Source: Flavobacterium sp. UGB4466 (GTDB taxonomy: Bacteria; Bacteroidota; Bacteroidia; Flavobacteriales; Flavobacteriaceae). From it: a DNA stretch of 47,798 nt. This document shows, in pieces, positions 9,240-18,459 of the stretch (positions are counted from its first letter, which is position 1; every line of letters starts with the position of its first letter). The DNA lies in NCBI RefSeq assembly GCF_903469665.1, contig NZ_CAGKLC010000029.1, positions 1 through 47,798 on the forward strand, written 5' to 3'. The notes below the pieces were generated by a model that had not been told where the DNA came from, did not search any database, and was given only the letters and a program-made list of their open reading frames with translations. The position numbers were made by a program, and so were the translations under genes.

Positions 9240-10321
9240 GAATCGTACAAATAATAGACTCCCTGGAAGCTGGCGGAGCAGAACGTATGGCTATTAATTA
9301 TGCCAATTCGTTATCAAAAAACATATCGTTTTCTGGTTTAGTTGTTTCCCGTAAAGAAGGATTGTTGGTCAATCAAATAGATCAAAAAGTTTCTTATTTG
9401 TTCCTGAAGAAAAAAAAAACAATAGATCTTCAGGCTGTTTTTAGGTTACGAAAGTATTTAAAGAAGAATAAAGCAGATCTGATTCATGCTCACAGTTCCT
9501 CGTTTTTTATTGCCGTTTTAGTGAAATTGACGTTGCCCAAAATCAAAATTATATGGCACGACCATTATGGTATTTCGCAAGATCTGTCTGCCCGGAAAAA
9601 TTTAAGCTTAAAAGCAGGCTCCTTTTTCTTTACAGGTATTATTGCAGTAAATTCAGCTTTGAAAGACTGGGCTAAATCTTATTTATGGTGTTCAAACATT
9701 GTTTATTTCCCTAACTTTATAATTGATGCTGTTTCTACTGAAAAACAAATTTTAAGCGGTGTAGCAGGCAAGCGAATCATTTGTGTAGCGAATTTACGCC
9801 CGCAAAAAAATCACGATTTATTAATTGATGCTGCCAATTTGATTAGAGACAAATTCGCTGATTGGACATTTCATTTATTCGGTAAAGATTTTGATGACAC
9901 CTATTCAGAAAAACTGAAAAAAAAGGTCAGTGATCTAAAACTTCAGGAAACAGTTTTCTTTTATGGAACAAGCGGTAATGTTAGCTCAGCATTACAACAA
10001 TGCGAAATAGCTGTTTTGCCATCACTTTCAGAAGGGCTTCCTTTGGCTGTCTTAGAATATGGTTTGCATAGAGTACCCGTTGTGGCAACCAATGTAGGTG
10101 AAATCTCAAAAATAATTGCCTCTGAAAAAGAAGGATTAATAGTAGAACCTGATAACTTAAAAGAGTTTACCGTAGCAATCGAAAAATTAATAGTATCTGG
10201 TAAATACAGAGATGAAATGGCTTTAGGATTGTACAATAAAGTTCAGTTAAATTATAGTGAAAGTGCGATTGTAAAAGAATATCTTTTATGGTTAAAATCT
10301 TTACCTACTTTTGCATCTTGA
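9236..10321 (+). CDS. Glycosyltransferase, GT4 family
   Basis: A 361-residue GT-B enzyme. The start MRIVQIIDSLEAGGAERMAI is the classic GT4 opening with the GGAE acceptor loop. LIHAHSSSFFIAVL and IIWHDHYGIS follow in the N-terminal half. The donor half has VANLRPQKNHDLLIDA near 185 and EX7E in EGLPLAVLE near 265, then PVVATNVGEISKII. Its ATG overlaps the upstream stop in ATGA. It is the last sugar-adding enzyme before the polymerase-like gene. Confidence 0.9.
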   Translation: MRIVQIIDSLEAGGAERMAINYANSLSKNISFSGLVVSRKEGLLVNQIDQKVSYLFLKKKKTIDLQAVFRLRKYLKKNKADLIHAHSSSFFIAVLVKLTLPKIKIIWHDHYGISQDLSARKNLSLKAGSFFFTGIIAVNSALKDWAKSYLWCSNIVYFPNFIIDAVSTEKQILSGVAGKRIICVANLRPQKNHDLLIDAANLIRDKFADWTFHLFGKDFDDTYSEKLKKKVSDLKLQETVFFYGTSGNVSSALQQCEIAVLPSLSEGLPLAVLEYGLHRVPVVATNVGEISKIIASEKEGLIVEPDNLKEFTVAIEKLIVSGKYRDEMALGLYNKVQLNYSESAIVKEYLLWLKSLPTFAS

Positions 10322-10337
10322 AACAATAGACATATAA

Positions 10338-11687
10338 ATGAAAAATAAAAAAGAATATTACATTCTTCTGCTTCTAATTCATGCAGTAATTGCCGTGGTC
10401 GTTTTTGCCATACCTTTTTTATCGAAAATATATGCGCTTTTAATTCCTGTTGTCGGTCTTTTTATTGTTTACCGGACTAAAAATGCAAACAATGAAGTAC
10501 TGATAGTAGCGGCATATTTAGTTGGCGTTGAGGTTTTTCTGCGGATGACCGGAGGGAATTTTAACAATGAATATGTTAAAGTCAATGTCATTTTTTTCAT
10601 GCTGTTGGGTATGATATACCGTAATTTCTCGACAAATGCCTTTATATATTGGTTTTTTTTGATTTTGCTGATCCCGGGTATCTTAATAACATCTACCACT
10701 TTTAATCCTTCTATAGATGTTAAAAAATCATTGGTGTTTAATTTATCAGGCCCCTTATGTTTAGCAATATCTTCAATCTATATGTTTAAAAGAAGAATTT
10801 TGTTCCCGGATTTGCAAAAAGTGTTAGTTGCAATGGGATTACCCATATTGAGCACAACAGTATATTTGTTTTTATTTAACCCTAGCGTTAGAGATGTAGT
10901 CACCGGAACACAATCTAATTTTGAAACTTCCGGAGGATTTGGTCCTAATCAGGTTTCTACCGCTTTGGGTTTAGGGATGTTTGTGTTTTTTACACAATTG
11001 ATATTGTTTTCAAAATCGAAAATGAAAATTATTTTAAACGGAGTTTTGCTAATATTTGTGACCTATAGAGGTATTGTTACTTTTTCAAGAGGAGGAGTTC
11101 TAACAGCAGTGGTTATGATTGTTTGTTTATTATTCTTGCTATATAAGTACTCAAATCTACGAGGGAAAAATAAATTCGTACTGGTTTTTATTCTTACGGG
11201 ATTAATAGGTATGGGAGTTTGGGCGTACTCTTCTTTTCAGACCAAAGGACTTATAGAAAAACGGTATGCCAATCAGGATGCTAGAGGACGGGATAAAAAA
11301 GACCGTTTAGGAGGAAGGGAGCAAATTATGAATGAAGAGTTTGCCCTTTTTAGCGATAACCCCATTTTAGGAGTTGGAGCAGGTATGGGGAGATATGCTA
11401 GGGCAGAAAGATTTAGAGATGACGCTGCTTCCCACAACGAAATCACCCGTATGTTGAGTGAACATGGTTTGTTTGGAGTTTTTGGACTGATAATACTATT
11501 TCTGACCCCTTTTGTTGTCTATATAAGTAACAAGCAGCATCTCTACTTTTTATCATTTTTTGCCTTTTGGCTGTTAACGATTAATCATGCTGCCATGCGT
11601 ACCGCAGCACCGGCTTTTGTATATGCACTATCATTACTTTTTGTGCAGGTTAAAATTCCTGAAAAAGCAGAAAATTCCGTCGATTAA
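10338..11687 (+). CDS. O-antigen polymerase/ligase-like membrane protein (Wzy_C type)
   Basis: A 449-residue protein with about eleven hydrophobic helices and one large soluble loop around residues 300-375. That loop holds GVGAGMGRYA and ends in SHNEITRMLSEHGLFGVFGL, the histidine-containing motif typical of the Wzy_C/WaaL family. Such proteins polymerise undecaprenyl-linked repeat units or attach glycan to lipid A on the periplasmic face. Placement at the end of the glycosyltransferase run, before the initiating transferase, favours the Wzy polymerase role. Ligase function cannot be excluded. It starts 16 bases after the previous stop. Confidence 0.82.
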   Translation: MKNKKEYYILLLLIHAVIAVVVFAIPFLSKIYALLIPVVGLFIVYRTKNANNEVLIVAAYLVGVEVFLRMTGGNFNNEYVKVNVIFFMLLGMIYRNFSTNAFIYWFFLILLIPGILITSTTFNPSIDVKKSLVFNLSGPLCLAISSIYMFKRRILFPDLQKVLVAMGLPILSTTVYLFLFNPSVRDVVTGTQSNFETSGGFGPNQVSTALGLGMFVFFTQLILFSKSKMKIILNGVLLIFVTYRGIVTFSRGGVLTAVVMIVCLLFLLYKYSNLRGKNKFVLVFILTGLIGMGVWAYSSFQTKGLIEKRYANQDARGRDKKDRLGGREQIMNEEFALFSDNPILGVGAGMGRYARAERFRDDAASHNEITRMLSEHGLFGVFGLIILFLTPFVVYISNKQHLYFLSFFAFWLLTINHAAMRTAAPAFVYALSLLFVQVKIPEKAENSVD

Positions 11688-11743
11688 GTTCTTTTTTTTA
11701 TAATATATTCGCCTCAAGTTTAAGCCCCTAACAAACTTATTAA

Positions 11744-13138
11744 ATGTTTTCAAACCATAAAATGCATTTCGAAATTTCGGAAAGAAAAGTATTACTTCTT
11801 CTTTTTGATGTTGTTTTTATTTTATCCGCATTATACTTGTTAAGTTTAGTATTTCATTATAACTATTTTGTTTTTGATAAAAGAAATTTTCCCGGTATAC
11901 TTTTATTTCTGACTTATGTATACACTTTTGGTGTAATATTCGAAATGTACAATTTACAGGTAGCCAGTAATCAGTTGCAAATTCTTCAAAGTGTAATTTT
12001 TACGGCCACAGCTTCAAGCCTGGCGTATTTGTTTACTCCAATTTTATCTCCGGAATTACCTAAGCAGCGATTAATTATTGTAATTTTTTATTTTACGATA
12101 CTTGTTACATTGTTATTGTGGCGTTTGTTTTATGTTTATTTTTTGGCGTCACATCGTTTTTCTCAGAATGTAGTTTTAATATGTGATCAGAATCAGGTGG
12201 AAGAATTGGTTTTAGGACTTGAGAATGTTGACCCGCATTATAAAATTATTGGTTTTGTAAATTCAGACGCAATTTCAGAAGAAGATTCAAACTTTCATTA
12301 TGTAAAAGAAGTCAAAAAGAAAGATTTAGAAGAGTTTGTAGCTCGTAATAGGGTTTCGGAGATTGTCATTGCTTCTCAAAAAACAGATGGAATCACAGCC
12401 GATTTATACCAGCAATTGCTTCATTTATTAGAATCAGGAAATATCATCAGAGAGTATACTCAGGTTTACGAAAGTAAAACACAGCGTATTCCGGTGCACT
12501 ATATAGCCCGCGATTTTTATAGATTCTTTCCCTTCAGCAGAAATAATAGTAATAAATTATACTTGTTTTCTGTTCGTTTCATCGAGTTGTTGTTCTCCAT
12601 TACAGGGCTGTTGGTTTGTTTTCTGTTTATCCCTGTTATTCTTGTTACAAATTTGTTAGCGAATAAAGGGACTTTGTTTTACACGCAGGAACGCGTAGGT
12701 AAAAACGGAGTTGTTTTTAAAATCTATAAGTTTCGAACTATGGTAGAAAACTCGGAGTCTAATGGGATTGTTTTCGCTACTTCAAATGATAAACGGATTA
12801 CGCCTTTCGGTAAAATGATGCGCAAATCAAGAATCGATGAATTGCCACAGTTTTTTAATATTTTAAAGGGTGATATGGCCGTAATAGGGCCAAGACCTGA
12901 GCGACCATTTTTTGTGGCAGAAATAGCCCGTATAATGCCTTTTTACGAAACAAGACACGTTGTGAAACCAGGACTTACCGGTTGGGCGCAAGTAAACTAT
13001 TCTTACGGAGAATCTATAGAGGAGAGTTTGATCAAACTGCAGTACGACTTATACTACATCAAGCACAGAAGTATCTTTTTAGATTTGAGCATTACTTTTA
13101 AAACGATTACTACCGTTCTGTTTTATCGCGGACAGTAA
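11744..13138 (+). CDS. Initiating polyprenyl-phosphate sugar-phosphate transferase (WcaJ-like)
   Basis: A 464-residue protein. The N-terminal ~130 residues hold four membrane helices, a soluble Rossmann-like region lies around 145-240, and a further membrane helix at about 275-300 precedes the catalytic bacterial sugar transferase domain. Catalytic signatures are FKIYKFRTM, KSRIDELPQFFNILKGDMAV, IGPRPERP and KPGLTGWAQVNY. It transfers hexose-1-phosphate (often glucose-1-P) to undecaprenyl phosphate and so starts each repeat unit. Start codons at 11744 and 11762 are both possible. It is the last gene of the operon and ends one base from the convergent DUF4105 gene. Confidence 0.92.
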   Translation: MFSNHKMHFEISERKVLLLLFDVVFILSALYLLSLVFHYNYFVFDKRNFPGILLFLTYVYTFGVIFEMYNLQVASNQLQILQSVIFTATASSLAYLFTPILSPELPKQRLIIVIFYFTILVTLLLWRLFYVYFLASHRFSQNVVLICDQNQVEELVLGLENVDPHYKIIGFVNSDAISEEDSNFHYVKEVKKKDLEEFVARNRVSEIVIASQKTDGITADLYQQLLHLLESGNIIREYTQVYESKTQRIPVHYIARDFYRFFPFSRNNSNKLYLFSVRFIELLFSITGLLVCFLFIPVILVTNLLANKGTLFYTQERVGKNGVVFKIYKFRTMVENSESNGIVFATSNDKRITPFGKMMRKSRIDELPQFFNILKGDMAVIGPRPERPFFVAEIARIMPFYETRHVVKPGLTGWAQVNYSYGESIEESLIKLQYDLYYIKHRSIFLDLSITFKTITTVLFYRGQ

Positions 13139-13139
13139 A

Positions 13140-14276
13140 TTAGATAATAATAGGAATACGTTTTTTATTTCGAATAGCGACTCTCACCAAAACAAATCCA
13201 CTAGTTATGATCATGGGCAGAACAATAAAGAAGTGTGCTTTGTTGATCATGAAAATGGTATAAACGATCAAAAAAAGTAAATGTAGAACTGCGAATCGAT
13301 ACGACCATCTTTTGTTTTTTAAGAGCGAAAAGAGGATTAATACCAATAAAAGCGGACTTAATAAAAGTACATTATAGTTCATTGCCAGTTCCTGATGAAG
13401 GGAATAAAAACCAACCGTAATAAAAAAGATTCCTATTAACGATAAGATAAAAAGATATATTTTATCTACCACTTTATGGTGTGCCAAAACTACAAAAGCC
13501 AGTAGCAGGAGGTAAGTGTAAATATTATTCCACCATGAGCTTGGAATCTCTTTTTCAAAACTTAGCAGCGTTTTGCTTTTACTTACTAAAGGCTGGTTTT
13601 GAAAAGTAGTTTTTTCTAAACTGTTTTTTAATTCAAAGGGTAAAAAGATTTTCGTACCTGCCTGGTCTACTTTAGTTCCGAAAATAATACTGGTTCCCAG
13701 CTGCTCATAAAAATGATCTTTGAAGTAAGGAAACAGAATAGATCGGTAGGTTTCAGCCGTATCTCCTTTTTTAGTTACAATATTTGCATTTAAAGATTTA
13801 TTGATGACATCTACCACCATCGAAGTACAGTTTTTGTCGATAAATTTATAGGTATAATATCGTTCTTCAGAGAATGCGGCTGCATTTAAATTGTCAAAAA
13901 GTTTTTGTTTTAAATCTGGAGAGATCAAAAGTTCCTGCTCGAAAACACTTCTTTTTTCGTTAGTATAATCGTTTATAAACTCAGGAAACGATCTTACGCT
14001 GACAAAATACTGTAAATCGCCCTTTGCGAATTTAGCGACAAAATTGGGTGTTCTAAAATCAAAATTACCATAATTATAAACAACATCAATAGTGTTCGCC
14101 GGATCGGCGACGCGAATGGCAGTATGACCAAAATAAGAGTAGCTTTCATTACCCAGTCCGCAGGTAATAACACTTATTTGAGCTTCTTTTGATAAGGGCA
14201 CGTTTTGGCTGTAACCCAAAAAACTTAATAATAATAGTAAACTAAAAAGTGTTTTTTTGAAAAGGACATTTTTCAT
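13140..14276 (-). CDS. DUF4105 domain protein, exported, with C-terminal membrane helices
   Basis: A 378-residue protein with an N-terminal signal peptide (MKNVLFKKTLFSLLLLLSFL, then GYSQ). Residues about 28-180 match the DUF4105 (Lnb N-terminal periplasmic) pattern: SVITCGLGNESYSYFGHTAI, VYNYGNFDF, and the conserved cysteine segment FIDKNCTSMVVDVIN. After a linker, the C-terminal third has five membrane helices from about residue 245. The family is periplasmic and sometimes described as protease-like, but its reaction is not established. It runs toward the polysaccharide operon with a single base between stop codons. The PorV/PorQ-like gene lies 37 bases upstream on the same strand. Confidence 0.85.
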   Translation of the reverse strand: MKNVLFKKTLFSLLLLLSFLGYSQNVPLSKEAQISVITCGLGNESYSYFGHTAIRVADPANTIDVVYNYGNFDFRTPNFVAKFAKGDLQYFVSVRSFPEFINDYTNEKRSVFEQELLISPDLKQKLFDNLNAAAFSEERYYTYKFIDKNCTSMVVDVINKSLNANIVTKKGDTAETYRSILFPYFKDHFYEQLGTSIIFGTKVDQAGTKIFLPFELKNSLEKTTFQNQPLVSKSKTLLSFEKEIPSSWWNNIYTYLLLLAFVVLAHHKVVDKIYLFILSLIGIFFITVGFYSLHQELAMNYNVLLLSPLLLVLILFSLLKNKRWSYRFAVLHLLFLIVYTIFMINKAHFFIVLPMIITSGFVLVRVAIRNKKRIPIII

Positions 14277-14313
14277 AATTTAAAATTTTAAGAAGTTTAA
14301 GAGTTAACAAATA

Positions 14314-15381
14314 TTATCTAAAGATACCTAAATCTACTTTTAATGAAAAAATATTAGAGTATAAAGCGGTACTTTGATTTCCTAAATCAGTCAGGGCATA
14401 ATCGACCTGAATGCCTTTGTATTTAAAACCAAGACCAATGTTTGGTTGAAAATTTAACTTTTCGGTATTGTCCAACTGCGTTACATTTTGAAAATTTCCT
14501 GCTCCGGCTCTTAAAAATACAAGATCAGTATAACCAAACTCAAACCCCAAAGCAGGATCTATACTAACGACTTTTGAGGAAATAATATCATTGGTTTGCT
14601 CGAAACGCATGTTTAAATTGGTAGCGACCAAAAGACTGTAATCGCCGTGAAACTCAATTTTTTTAGAAACTCCCAGTTGAGCTTTTGGTAACGTAATTTC
14701 GGTACTTTCTGGTAATTCGTTGTTTTCTCCCGGAATGGCATTGGCAATTTTCTTGTATTCCTCTTCATCAATATTCCAAACATTATAAGTAGTGGTAATA
14801 TCGCGAAGCATCAAACCAAAGTTCCATCCATTTCTTTCAAATTGAAGACCAAAGTCAAAGCCAAAGCCCCAGGAATTGGCAAATTTTCCAATAACCCTTC
14901 TGATTACTTTTGCATTTACACCATACTGAAAGCCATCTACAGGTAATTTTCTCGCGTAAGAAAAAGTAAAACCATAATCGGCAGTAGAGAACAGTCTGAT
15001 TCGGTTGTAATCTATATTTCCCTGATTGTCGATCAATTGAGTGGTGTCCATGATGTCATCAACTCCAAAACGAATCATCGAAATTCCCCAGGCACTTCTA
15101 TCATCAATCGGACTGGCATATCCAATGTAGTCGTATTGTGCAATATTGGCAAAGTAATTGGCGTGCATCAACGAAATTTGATGATCCTCAAGATGAGTAA
15201 GACCAGCCGGATTCCAATAAACGGAATTGACATCATTTGTAGAAGCGACAACAGCACCCGACATTCCTAAGGCGGCTGCATCAACGCCAATATTCATAAA
15301 CTCATTCGAATATTTTCGAACGGTTTGTGCATACTGTAAGGTGCAACTCCACAATAATACAAATACAAAGATTTTCTTCAA
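14314..15381 (-). CDS. PorV/PorQ family outer-membrane beta-barrel protein
   Basis: A 355-residue protein with a signal peptide (MKKIFVFVLLWSCTLQYAQT). The mature N-terminus, FMNIGVDAAALGMSGAVVAS followed by SVYWNPAGL, is the signature of the PorV/PorQ (FadL-like, UPF0164-like) family. The rest alternates polar and aromatic residues as expected of a 14-strand barrel. PorV in this phylum acts in the type IX secretion system as a shuttle for secreted substrates, but many genomes carry several paralogues, so a T9SS role here is an inference. It sits upstream of the DUF4105 gene, probably in one transcript. Confidence 0.82.
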   Translation of the reverse strand: MKKIFVFVLLWSCTLQYAQTVRKYSNEFMNIGVDAAALGMSGAVVASTNDVNSVYWNPAGLTHLEDHQISLMHANYFANIAQYDYIGYASPIDDRSAWGISMIRFGVDDIMDTTQLIDNQGNIDYNRIRLFSTADYGFTFSYARKLPVDGFQYGVNAKVIRRVIGKFANSWGFGFDFGLQFERNGWNFGLMLRDITTTYNVWNIDEEEYKKIANAIPGENNELPESTEITLPKAQLGVSKKIEFHGDYSLLVATNLNMRFEQTNDIISSKVVSIDPALGFEFGYTDLVFLRAGAGNFQNVTQLDNTEKLNFQPNIGLGFKYKGIQVDYALTDLGNQSTALYSNIFSLKVDLGIFR

Positions 15382-15422
15382 CGGATATATTTTAGCAAAC
15401 CGGAGTCTGTTTTAATTTTTAT

Positions 15423-15430
15423 CAAAAATA
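15423..15430 (-). promoter_or_regulatory. Predicted -7 element (TATTTTTG) of the PorV/PorQ-family gene
   Basis: An exact TAnnTTTG match on the minus strand, 42 bases upstream of the start at 15381. No convincing -33 TTTG is seen at the usual spacing, so support rests on the -7 match and position. Confidence 0.45.
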
Positions 15431-15593
15431 TAATATTTTACTCATCTAATTGAAATTATTGTAAAACTTAAATTTTTCATGAGAAAATGCTTATGAAGCT
15501 TTTGAAAGGCGAGAATTTTAATAGAAATTTTTGCTATTAATGTCGCTTATTTATACGAAATTTGCCCTTCACCATTTGTTAAAAATATAAATC

Positions 15594-16310
15594 ATGAACA
15601 TTAAAAAACACATTCCTAATTTAATCACATTAATCAACTTGTTCTGCGGCTGTATTGCTGTTGTTTTTGTTTCTCAAGATAACTTTTTAATGGCTTTTTG
15701 CATGGTTTCCTTAGGGATCTTTTTTGATTTTTTTGATGGTTTTTTTGCCCGATTGTTCAAAGTTTCAAGTCCGCTTGGATTGCAGTTAGATTCGTTAGCA
15801 GATATGGTAACCAGTGGTGTTGTTCCGGGTTATGTAATGTACAGTTTGTTCTTAAAAAGTGCTGACCCGAACAATGAAGTTGCCTTAACAATCGTTCCTT
15901 TTCTTGGATTTATTGTAACATTAGGTTCTTGTTACCGATTGGCTAATTTTAATATTGATACACGTCAGACTGATTCGTTTATAGGTTTGCCAACTCCGGC
16001 GAATGCGCTTTTTGTTTTAAGCCTTCCATTGGTTATTGATTTCTCGGATTCATTGATAATATTTGAAATGTTAACCAATCATTGGGTTCTTTTGGGGATT
16101 ACTTTATGCAGTGCTTATATTTTAAATGCCGAAATTCCATTGTTTGCCTTAAAGGTTAAAAAGTTTACGGTAAAGGATAATGTTTTGCAAATTGTATTTT
16201 TATTGATTTCTCTGGTTTTGGTGGTGTTGTTACAGTACATGGCCATTCCGTTAATTATTATTATTTATGTGTTGCTTTCAATAGTGAATAATATCTTTTT
16301 GAAAAAGTAG
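15594..16310 (+). CDS. pssA: CDP-diacylglycerol--serine O-phosphatidyltransferase
   Basis: A 238-residue polytopic membrane protein. The CDP-alcohol phosphotransferase signature is complete: D48-G49, A52-R53, G62, D66 and D70, within FDGFFARLF and LDSLADM. NLFCGC near residue 15 and the downstream helices fit type II phosphatidylserine synthases. It makes phosphatidylserine from CDP-diacylglycerol and serine, the precursor of phosphatidylethanolamine. It is the first gene of a + strand pair with the GH25 gene (10-base gap). Confidence 0.93.
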   Translation: MNIKKHIPNLITLINLFCGCIAVVFVSQDNFLMAFCMVSLGIFFDFFDGFFARLFKVSSPLGLQLDSLADMVTSGVVPGYVMYSLFLKSADPNNEVALTIVPFLGFIVTLGSCYRLANFNIDTRQTDSFIGLPTPANALFVLSLPLVIDFSDSLIIFEMLTNHWVLLGITLCSAYILNAEIPLFALKVKKFTVKDNVLQIVFLLISLVLVVLLQYMAIPLIIIIYVLLSIVNNIFLKK

Positions 16311-16320
16311 TTTTATTGGA

Positions 16321-17181
16321 ATGGCAAGAAAAACGACTACCCGAAGAACTTCTAACTCCCGTAGATCGAAACCTCAGAGGTCGATTTTAGCGAGCGGACT
16401 TCGTTTTATTATTTACTCTTTTTTAGTACTGCTTTTTTTCGCAACAGTTTATCATTATCGTGATGGATTGGCTTATTATCTTGGCTTTAAATCAAATAAA
16501 GTTCTGGAAGAGGATGCGGTAGAAAAACATCTTTCTGATGTTAGAAATGTTCAGGTTCTGGAAAATCACAAAGGAAAAGTAATCGGTATTGATGTTTCTG
16601 AATTTCAGGGAACCGTGCATTGGAGTGATGTTGAGGTTTTGGAAGAAAAATATCCGGTTCAGTTTGTTTTTATCCGGGCTACAGCAGGAAATAATAAAGT
16701 AGACCGACAATTTATGCACAATTGGTTAGGTGCGAAAAAACATAAAATTATTCGAGGGGCTTATCACTATTACCGTCCCAATGAAAATTCGATAGAACAG
16801 GCAGATTTGTTTATTAAAACAGTAAAATTACAAAAAGGGGATCTGCCTCCGGTTTTAGATATCGAAAGATTACCTAAAAATCAGTCATTAGACAGTTTGA
16901 AGAAAGGATTAAAACGTTGGTTGAATAAGGTTGAAGCGCATTACCAAGTGCGTCCGATTATTTATACCGGAGAGCGTTATTATGGTGATTTCCTGAAAGA
17001 AGAATTTGGAGAATATTTATTCTGGATTGCGAACTATAATTTCTATAGAGAGAAAATTGAAGACGATTGGTTATTTTGGCAATTTACCGAAAAAGCATCT
17101 TTGCCAGGAATTAAACACACTGTAGATGTAAATATCTATAACGGTGATTTAGAGCAATTACAGTTTATAACAGTGGAGTAA
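16321..17181 (+). CDS. Glycoside hydrolase family 25 lysozyme-like protein, membrane-anchored
   Basis: A 286-residue protein. A very basic N-terminus (MARKTTTRRTSNSRRSKPQR) precedes one membrane helix at about residues 25-45. The catalytic domain starts with KVIGIDVSEFQGTVHWSDV near 87. It continues with FVFIRATAG, GAYHYYRP and PPVLDIERL, whose D-x-E pair is the GH25 catalytic site, and ends with DDWLFWQFTEKA. GH25 enzymes cut the MurNAc-GlcNAc bond of peptidoglycan. The anchor suggests action at the periplasmic face of the inner membrane. It is probably co-transcribed with pssA. Confidence 0.9.
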   Translation: MARKTTTRRTSNSRRSKPQRSILASGLRFIIYSFLVLLFFATVYHYRDGLAYYLGFKSNKVLEEDAVEKHLSDVRNVQVLENHKGKVIGIDVSEFQGTVHWSDVEVLEEKYPVQFVFIRATAGNNKVDRQFMHNWLGAKKHKIIRGAYHYYRPNENSIEQADLFIKTVKLQKGDLPPVLDIERLPKNQSLDSLKKGLKRWLNKVEAHYQVRPIIYTGERYYGDFLKEEFGEYLFWIANYNFYREKIEDDWLFWQFTEKASLPGIKHTVDVNIYNGDLEQLQFITVE

Positions 17182-17202
17182 GAGTTCAGTCTTAGTGGTG
17201 GT

Positions 17203-17427
17203 TTATTTCAATAAAACTAAAACGATCATTATTAATAGCGGCAATAAAAGTAAAACGGAGTAAGGATTGGCGAAGTTTATGGTGTAGCCCATCCATTGAA
17301 TTCTTTTTGGAGGGAGTAATCGTTTGTCTTTTGGGTTGTAGTAAAAACAGCCCAAATACCAATTGCTTGGGTCTTTATGCCAATTGTCGTAATCTTCCTG
17401 AGTTGGTTTCGGTTCTTCTGATTTCAT
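17203..17427 (-). CDS. Small DUF5808-like membrane protein
   Basis: A 74-residue protein. The first half holds WHKDPSNWYLGCFYYNPKDK and RLLPPKRIQWMGYTINFANP, a pattern I recognise from DUF5808 proteins (a W...G.FYYNP.D.R stretch followed by GYT.NFA). The last 18 residues form one membrane helix. Function is unknown. It lies between GH25 and lptB on the lptB strand, with a terminator hairpin separating it from lptB, so it is likely transcribed separately. Confidence 0.75.
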   Translation of the reverse strand: MKSEEPKPTQEDYDNWHKDPSNWYLGCFYYNPKDKRLLPPKRIQWMGYTINFANPYSVLLLLPLLIMIVLVLLK

Positions 17428-17450
17428 GCTAATTGTAAAATTTAAAAAAA

Positions 17451-17488
17451 AATGGTAAAAAGTGATTTACATTTCGCTTTTTACCATT
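17451..17488 (-). terminator. Terminator after lptB
   Basis: A perfect 12-bp stem AATGGTAAAAAG/CTTTTTACCATT with a 14-nt loop. On the minus strand it is followed by a T-run (the A-run at 17442-17450), 14 bases after the lptB stop. Confidence 0.75.
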
Positions 17489-17501
17489 CACATATAACTT
17501 C

Positions 17502-18242
17502 TTAAAATTCAAGTTTCTTTTTACGAAGTTCAAAATTTTGTCCCAGATAAACACGACGAACCATTTCGTCTTCCACTAATTCTTCCGGAATTCCGGCTTT
17601 TAAAATTCCACCTTCAAACATTAAGTATGTTTTATCGGTGATGGCTAAAGTTTCCTGAACGTTGTGGTCGGTAATTAAAATTCCGATGTTTTTATTTTTC
17701 AACTGTGCTACAATTCTCTGAATGTCTTCAACCGCAACCGGGTCAACTCCTGCAAAAGGTTCATCCAGTAAAATGAATTTTGGATCGGTTGCCAGAGCAC
17801 GTGCAATCTCAGTACGACGACGTTCTCCTCCTGAAAGTAAATCTCCACGGTTGGTACGAATGTGTTCTAAGCTGAATTCTTCAATTAAACTTTCCATTTT
17901 GGCGATCTGCGCTTCTTTCGATAGCTTAGTCAATTGTAAAACACTTAGAATATTGTCTTCAATGCTTAATTTTCTAAAAACAGAAGCTTCCTGTGCTAAA
18001 TAGCCAATTCCTTGTTGAGCACGTTTGTACATAGGATAATCGGTAATATTCAGATCGTCCAGATAAATGTTCCCTGAATTAGGTTTAACCAATCCTACAA
18101 TCATGTAAAACGAAGTCGTTTTTCCGGCACCGTTAGGTCCCAAAAGACCTACAATTTCTCCTTGATTAACTTCAACGGAAATTCCTTTTACAACACTGCG
18201 TCCTTTATAGGTTTTTATTAAATTATCGGCTCTTAATTTCAT
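17502..18242 (-). CDS. lptB: LPS export ABC transporter ATP-binding protein LptB
   Basis: A 246-residue ABC ATPase. Walker A is GPNGAGKTTSFYMI near residue 35, the Q-loop region is GIGYLAQEASVFRKLS, the signature is LSGGERRRTEIARAL, and Walker B is FILLDEPFAGVDP. The paired SFYMIVGLV and GVDPVAVEDIQ segments and the short length fit LptB rather than amino-acid importers. LptB powers LptFG to extract lipopolysaccharide from the inner membrane. kdsD, which makes a Kdo precursor, lies upstream on the same strand, which fits an LPS context. The other lpt genes are not in the window. Confidence 0.9.
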   Translation of the reverse strand: MKLRADNLIKTYKGRSVVKGISVEVNQGEIVGLLGPNGAGKTTSFYMIVGLVKPNSGNIYLDDLNITDYPMYKRAQQGIGYLAQEASVFRKLSIEDNILSVLQLTKLSKEAQIAKMESLIEEFSLEHIRTNRGDLLSGGERRRTEIARALATDPKFILLDEPFAGVDPVAVEDIQRIVAQLKNKNIGILITDHNVQETLAITDKTYLMFEGGILKAGIPEELVEDEMVRRVYLGQNFELRKKKLEF

Positions 18243-18459
18243 TTTTTTTAATTAGATAATTTGGAAATTAGATAATTAGATAATTAAAACTAACTCAATT
18301 CAATTTATAAATTTGATGAGACAAATTAAAAGTAAAATAATCAATCAGATAAATGAATTAACAAATTATTGCATTTTCAAAAGGATCTAATTGAATAGGT
18401 GCAAAATAAATAATTAGAGCATTTGAAAAAATTATCACATTATCAAATTGCCACATTTT
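18243..18459. repeat. AT-rich intergenic region with TTAGATAATT-type simple repeats
   Basis: The 217-base gap between the AhpD-like gene and lptB is strongly AT-rich. It holds several copies of AGATAATT-like and complementary AATTATC-like words around 18253-18287 and again near 18430-18470. No coding frame is supported. An lptB promoter could lie here, but no clean -33/-7 pair was found. Confidence 0.4.
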
